The notes under the pieces are model-generated. The model did not search any database. It had not been told where the DNA came from and saw only the letters and a list, made by a program, of their open reading frames with translations. A stretch of DNA of 25,347 bases from JASSUD01 sp031963225 (GTDB lineage Bacteria; Pseudomonadota; Gammaproteobacteria; Burkholderiales; Burkholderiaceae), in NCBI GenBank assembly GCA_031963225.1, contig JASSUD010000043.1, forward strand, positions 1-25,347, given 5' to 3'. Positions 22,761 through 25,347 of the stretch are shown in pieces (position 1 is the first letter of the stretch; each line of letters begins with the position of its first letter). The position numbers and the translations under genes are program-made.

Positions 22761-24469
22761 CATGCGCTTTACTTAAGCAAAAGATACAACGACAAACCTT
22801 CATCTACCCCCTATTTGCCTCCATTTTATTCGTTATTAACCTGCCTAGTCTGGCAATGGAGCAGCAGCATACCACTGCATCTACAACATTTACCTCTGCA
22901 GAAAACGCCGCACGCCCTCCTAGAGAGCGAGTCATGCAAAAACGTACAAAAACCCCTAGCGACCGCGAACTCTATTTGCAAGCACGCTCTGGCAGTGAAT
23001 TAAACGCGCATCACAGCGCTAACCACGCCCAACCCTTGCCTACACCAGCAAAATCTCACTATTCACCCAAGCATTCCATAAAAAGCAGCGATCCAATACC
23101 TAGCAGCACGATAGGAATACCCTTGGCAAATCACAAAATGGACCTTATAAAAAAGCCAGCCATACCTCTTCCATCTGACGCACGGATTACCTTTGAATTT
23201 CAAAAAGCAGCACTGTCTGATGTACTACACGCTTTTTCTGCCTTCACAGGCACCAATCTCATTATCAGCGACCGGGTACAAGGCACCGTCTCTATCAGAC
23301 TAGAAAATGTACCTTGGCGTGAAGCGTTTGACACCTTGCTCACTACCCACGGACTAGGCATGCAACAGCGCGGCAATATCCTGTGGATTGCTCCTGCAAA
23401 AGATATCGCACATCAAGAAAAACAGCGTTTTCAAGCACAAAACTTAGAAATAGATGCGGCTCCTCTCAATACTTCTATTTTTGAGATGCACTACCAACGG
23501 GCAGAGGACGTGCGTACATTATTAAACGGAACGAATGGAGAAACAGGCAGCGGGATGGCCAGCGAGCGATTTCTATCAAAGCGCGGCGTAGCCATGGCCG
23601 ATTCGAGAACCAATCAACTTTTTGTCATCGATGTGCCAAAGCGTATCGAACAGATTAAGCATCTTTTATTAGCCGTTGATCGCCCTGTGCCGCAAGTGTC
23701 TATCGAAGCGCAAATTGTAGAAGCAGAGGAAGGGTTTTCACGTAGTTTAGGAGCACGCCTTTCTTTATTAGGCAGTGGCAGCCACTCTCCTAGTCCCGGC
23801 GAAGGTGCAGACAAAGGACCAGGACGAGGCGCCCCTCCATCATCAGCCCTCTCTCACGTTTTAGCAGGGGAAAAAGGAGCACTGTATGATATCCCTGCCG
23901 CTGCTCTATCAGGATTTAACCCTGCCAGCCTTGGCTTCACCCTTTTTGGAGCAGGTGCTAGTCACATTATTGCGCTAGAGCTCAGTATGCTAGAGGCAAG
24001 AGGAGAAGGAAAAATTTTATCAAGCCCACGCGTGGTCACAGCAGACCGCGTAAAAGCGTTGATTGAACAAGGCACCGAACTGCCCTATCAAGCTAAAGTA
24101 GGCAATGGCGTTTCCGGCGTACAGTTTCGCCGTGCGGGGCTAAAACTCGAAGTCACTCCGCATATCATGCCTAATGGCTACGTCACGCTCGATGTAGATG
24201 TTTCTAAAGACAGCGTAGGAACAGAAACCCTATCCGGCCCAGCGATTAATACCAAACATATACAAACTCAAGTACATGTTGAAAATGCAGGCACTGTTGC
24301 TATCGGGGGCATTTTTACGCATGATCAACGCAGCGATATCGTGGGATTGCCGTGGTTAAGCAAGTTACCCATTGTGGGCGCACTTTTTAGAAGAAGCATA
24401 AAAAACCACCGTAAAAATGAATTGCTCATTTTTATTACACCCCATGTTATTACACCCACCCAGCAATAA
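22757..24469 (+). CDS. pilQ: Type IV pilus secretin PilQ
   Basis: The outer-membrane channel through which the pilus, or DNA-uptake pilus, passes. The 570-aa product begins with a signal peptide (hydrophobic FIYPLFASILFVINLPSLAM) and a low-complexity region to about residue 140. The N0/STN domain is at about 145-215 (ITFEFQKAALSDVLHAFSAF, TVSIRLENVPWREAFDTLL). The N1 region follows, then the secretin core with VSIEAQIVEAEEGFSRSLGA, VVTADRVKALIEQGTELPYQ, VQFRRAGLKLEVTPHI and the terminal GLPWLSKLPIVGALFR and ELLIFITPHVI. AMIN peptidoglycan-binding domains common in longer PilQ proteins are not seen. The start overlaps the previous stop. The usual downstream gene in Burkholderia, aroK, is not next; Rpn-derived repeats begin right after the stop. 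Confidence 0.96.
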   Translation: MTCALLKQKIQRQTFIYPLFASILFVINLPSLAMEQQHTTASTTFTSAENAARPPRERVMQKRTKTPSDRELYLQARSGSELNAHHSANHAQPLPTPAKSHYSPKHSIKSSDPIPSSTIGIPLANHKMDLIKKPAIPLPSDARITFEFQKAALSDVLHAFSAFTGTNLIISDRVQGTVSIRLENVPWREAFDTLLTTHGLGMQQRGNILWIAPAKDIAHQEKQRFQAQNLEIDAAPLNTSIFEMHYQRAEDVRTLLNGTNGETGSGMASERFLSKRGVAMADSRTNQLFVIDVPKRIEQIKHLLLAVDRPVPQVSIEAQIVEAEEGFSRSLGARLSLLGSGSHSPSPGEGADKGPGRGAPPSSALSHVLAGEKGALYDIPAAALSGFNPASLGFTLFGAGASHIIALELSMLEARGEGKILSSPRVVTADRVKALIEQGTELPYQAKVGNGVSGVQFRRAGLKLEVTPHIMPNGYVTLDVDVSKDSVGTETLSGPAINTKHIQTQVHVENAGTVAIGGIFTHDQRSDIVGLPWLSKLPIVGALFRRSIKNHRKNELLIFITPHVITPTQQ

Positions 24470-24510
24470 TATAAGCCACCTTGCTCTGCTATTTTTTTTG
24501 CGCAATGATT

Positions 24511-24648
24511 AGCGGTAGGTTGGGGTGAGGCACGAACCCCAACATGCAGACCACTTACTTTTTATCTTTGCTTTTTAGTAATTAAAAGCAGGTTTTCAAA
24601 GGGCGTTGGTAAGGTGTTGGGGTTCGTACCTCACCCCAACCTACCGCT
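24511..24648. repeat. Palindromic repeat element, copy 4
   Basis: agcggtaggttggggtgagg then cacgaaccccaacat is mirrored by gttggggttcgtacctcacc then ccaacctaccgct at the other end (138 bp). The arms match copies 1-3, but the centre is different (gctttttagtaattaaaagc), so the family has at least two core types. Confidence 0.9.
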
Positions 24649-24652
24649 AATA

Positions 24653-24916
24653 CTAATGGCCAAATACACTCTTGAGATCTTGCGCATTTATCACGGATCG
24701 GGTCCATTTGAATAACTTATCTTCGTCGGCGGCTGCTATCTCTGACTCATAGATATCAAGTGGGCTATCTGGGAATTTTTCTTGTAATAAAAACCGAAAA
24801 AACTTTAAGTTACTTTCCTTACGCACTTCTTCACGCCTTTCTTGACGCCCTTTTTCAAGTCCTTCTTCACGCCCTTTCTTTATACCGATCCGTTCAGCTC
24901 TAGTAATGTAAGCCAC
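24653..24916 (-). CDS. Free-standing Rpn C-terminal (RpnS-like) protein, 87 aa
   Basis: The sequence matches only the tail of Rpn/PD-(D/E)XK transposase-family nucleases: MAYITRAERIGIKKGREEGL, a Lys/Glu/Arg-rich helix, then LKFFRFLLQEKFPDSP and a C-terminal helix. The nuclease domain is absent, and an in-frame TAG lies 12 nt before the start, so this is not part of a larger frame. GTG at 24916 has AGGAGAG 4-6 nt upstream, a good ribosome site. In E. coli, Rpn genes are reported to make such a C-terminal protein from an internal start, which acts as antitoxin to the full nuclease. This ORF equals that product alone. It could be a functional solitary antitoxin or just a transposase remnant; the preserved ribosome site and frame favour expression. 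Confidence 0.7.
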   Translation of the reverse strand: MAYITRAERIGIKKGREEGLEKGRQERREEVRKESNLKFFRFLLQEKFPDSPLDIYESEIAAADEDKLFKWTRSVINAQDLKSVFGH

Positions 24917-24947
24917 TTTGCTCTCCTATCCTGTTTGCGCAATGATT

Positions 24948-25084
24948 AGCGGTAGGTTGGGGTGAGGCACGAACACCAACATGCAAACCACTTACTTTTT
25001 ATCTTTGCTTTTTGGTAATTAAAAGCAGGTTTTCAGAGGGCATTGGTAAGATGTTGGGGTTCCTTCGTCACCCCAACCTACCGC
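24948..25084. repeat. Palindromic repeat element, copy 5
   Basis: The same core type as copy 4 (about 137 bp). The left arm agcggtaggttggggtgagg has one change (gaacaccaacat), and the right arm is the ttccttcgtcaccccaac variant seen in the extra half arms of copies 1 and 2. Confidence 0.9.
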
Positions 25085-25088
25085 CATA

Positions 25089-25340
25089 TTAATGCCCAAA
25101 CACGTTGCGAAGGCTACTGGCATCCATTATGGATACACTCCATTCTCTCAACATGTCTTCGTCAGCTGCTGCTATCTCTGACTCGTAGAGATCAAGTGGA
25201 CTATCTGGGAATTTTTTTTGTAATAAAGCTCGAAAAGTTTTTAAACTGCTTTCCTTACGTCCTTCTTCACGTCCTTCTTCACGTCCTTCTTCACGCCCTT
25301 TCTTTATACCGATCCGTTCAGCTGTAGTAATGTAAGCCAC
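25089..25340 (-). CDS. Second Rpn C-terminal (RpnS-like) protein, 83 aa
   Basis: Paralogue of the 24653-24916 product: MAYITTAERIGIKKGREEGR, then KTFRALLQKKFPDSPLDLYE and a SLRNVFGH end. GTG at 25340 corresponds to the start of the neighbour. Only 7 bases remain upstream (gagcaaa on the minus strand), still open, so this could be either another solitary ORF or the end of a full-length Rpn gene outside the window. Its Arg-Glu-Glu-Gly run is encoded by a 12-nt tandem repeat at 25258-25293. Compared with its twin it lacks four residues in that helix. Confidence 0.65.
   Translation of the reverse strand: MAYITTAERIGIKKGREEGREEGREEGRKESSLKTFRALLQKKFPDSPLDLYESEIAAADEDMLREWSVSIMDASSLRNVFGH
25258..25293. 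repeat. Three perfect 12-nt tandem repeats in an Rpn-type ORF
   Basis: acgtccttcttc occurs three times head to tail, followed by a degenerate fourth (acgccctttctt). On the coding (minus) strand it encodes Arg-Glu-Glu-Gly repeats. The unit is a multiple of three, so slippage changes helix length without frameshift. Confidence 0.9.
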
Positions 25341-25347
25341 TTTGCTC

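Larger units (their letters stand above)
24470..25347. repeat. Two tandem units of about 440 bp with Rpn C-terminal ORFs
   Basis: Unit 1 (about 24470-24908) and unit 2 (about 24909-25347) repeat the same order: taagccac-ttgctc, a spacer, a palindromic element, then a minus-strand ORF. The sequence just after the pilQ stop (ataagccaccttgctctg) matches the first codons of the ORF and its ribosome site at the unit boundary, so a third ORF copy was truncated against pilQ. The array may continue past the right edge. Confidence 0.85.

Noticed and set aside
24470..25347. CRISPR array
   Set aside because: Repeats are long palindromic elements tied to an ORF in two tandem units, with no regular short repeat-spacer pattern.

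Overview
The window looks like a Burkholderiaceae-type betaproteobacterial chromosome. The block lysA - lptM / cyaY - mrcA / pilMNOPQ is a familiar Burkholderia-group arrangement, and serS, xseA, msrB, sodB and nudB fit the same group. Between these housekeeping genes lie eukaryote-like and host-interaction genes (F-box plus ankyrin repeats, a chitin-binding-type module, membrane-hairpin/coiled-coil proteins), decayed mobile DNA, tandem duplications and palindromic repeats. That mixture suggests a host-associated, possibly fungal-endosymbiotic lineage such as Mycoavidus or Glomeribacter. The lineage is inferred; no rRNA is present to prove it.

Layout. 1-3.6 kb is accessory: the start of a putative F-box gene leaving the left edge, a 473-aa hairpin/coiled-coil protein with a clear terminator, a 73-aa CBM5/12-like protein, and a tyrosine integrase pseudogene next to tRNA-Ser(CGA), which is the likely attachment gene of a lost island. 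4.0-5.6 kb holds serS and a 48-aa membrane protein. 5.8-6.7 kb holds an F-box/ankyrin gene. 6.8-11.9 kb is a tandem duplication of about 2.4-2.7 kb. Each unit carries the 3' end of the 48-aa gene, a palindromic repeat, a two-gene module on the minus strand (membrane hairpin/coiled-coil protein plus a small coiled-coil partner), a conserved roughly 400-bp leader and the 5' part of xseA. Only the downstream xseA is intact; the upstream piece is a pseudogene with deletions.

11.4-13.9 kb: xseA, msrB and sodB on the plus strand, closed by a strong bidirectional terminator. 13.9-16.7 kb, minus strand: a small coiled-coil/TM protein, nudB, lysA and lptM. cyaY is divergent from lptM, and mrcA (PBP1A) converges on cyaY across an inverted-repeat element. 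20.0-24.5 kb: a tightly overlapping type IV pilus alignment/secretin operon (pilM, pilN, a PilO-PilP fusion, pilQ). 24.5 kb to the right edge: two tandem units, each with a palindromic repeat and a free-standing ORF matching only the C-terminal tail of Rpn/PD-(D/E)XK transposase-like nucleases.

Strongest leads: the duplicated hairpin/coiled-coil plus partner module and its divergent third paralogue; the F-box/ankyrin gene and a second possible F-box; the free-standing Rpn C-terminal ORFs, which resemble the internally translated Rpn antitoxin; and the orphan chitin-binding-like module. All assignments come from reading the sequence; no database search was run.
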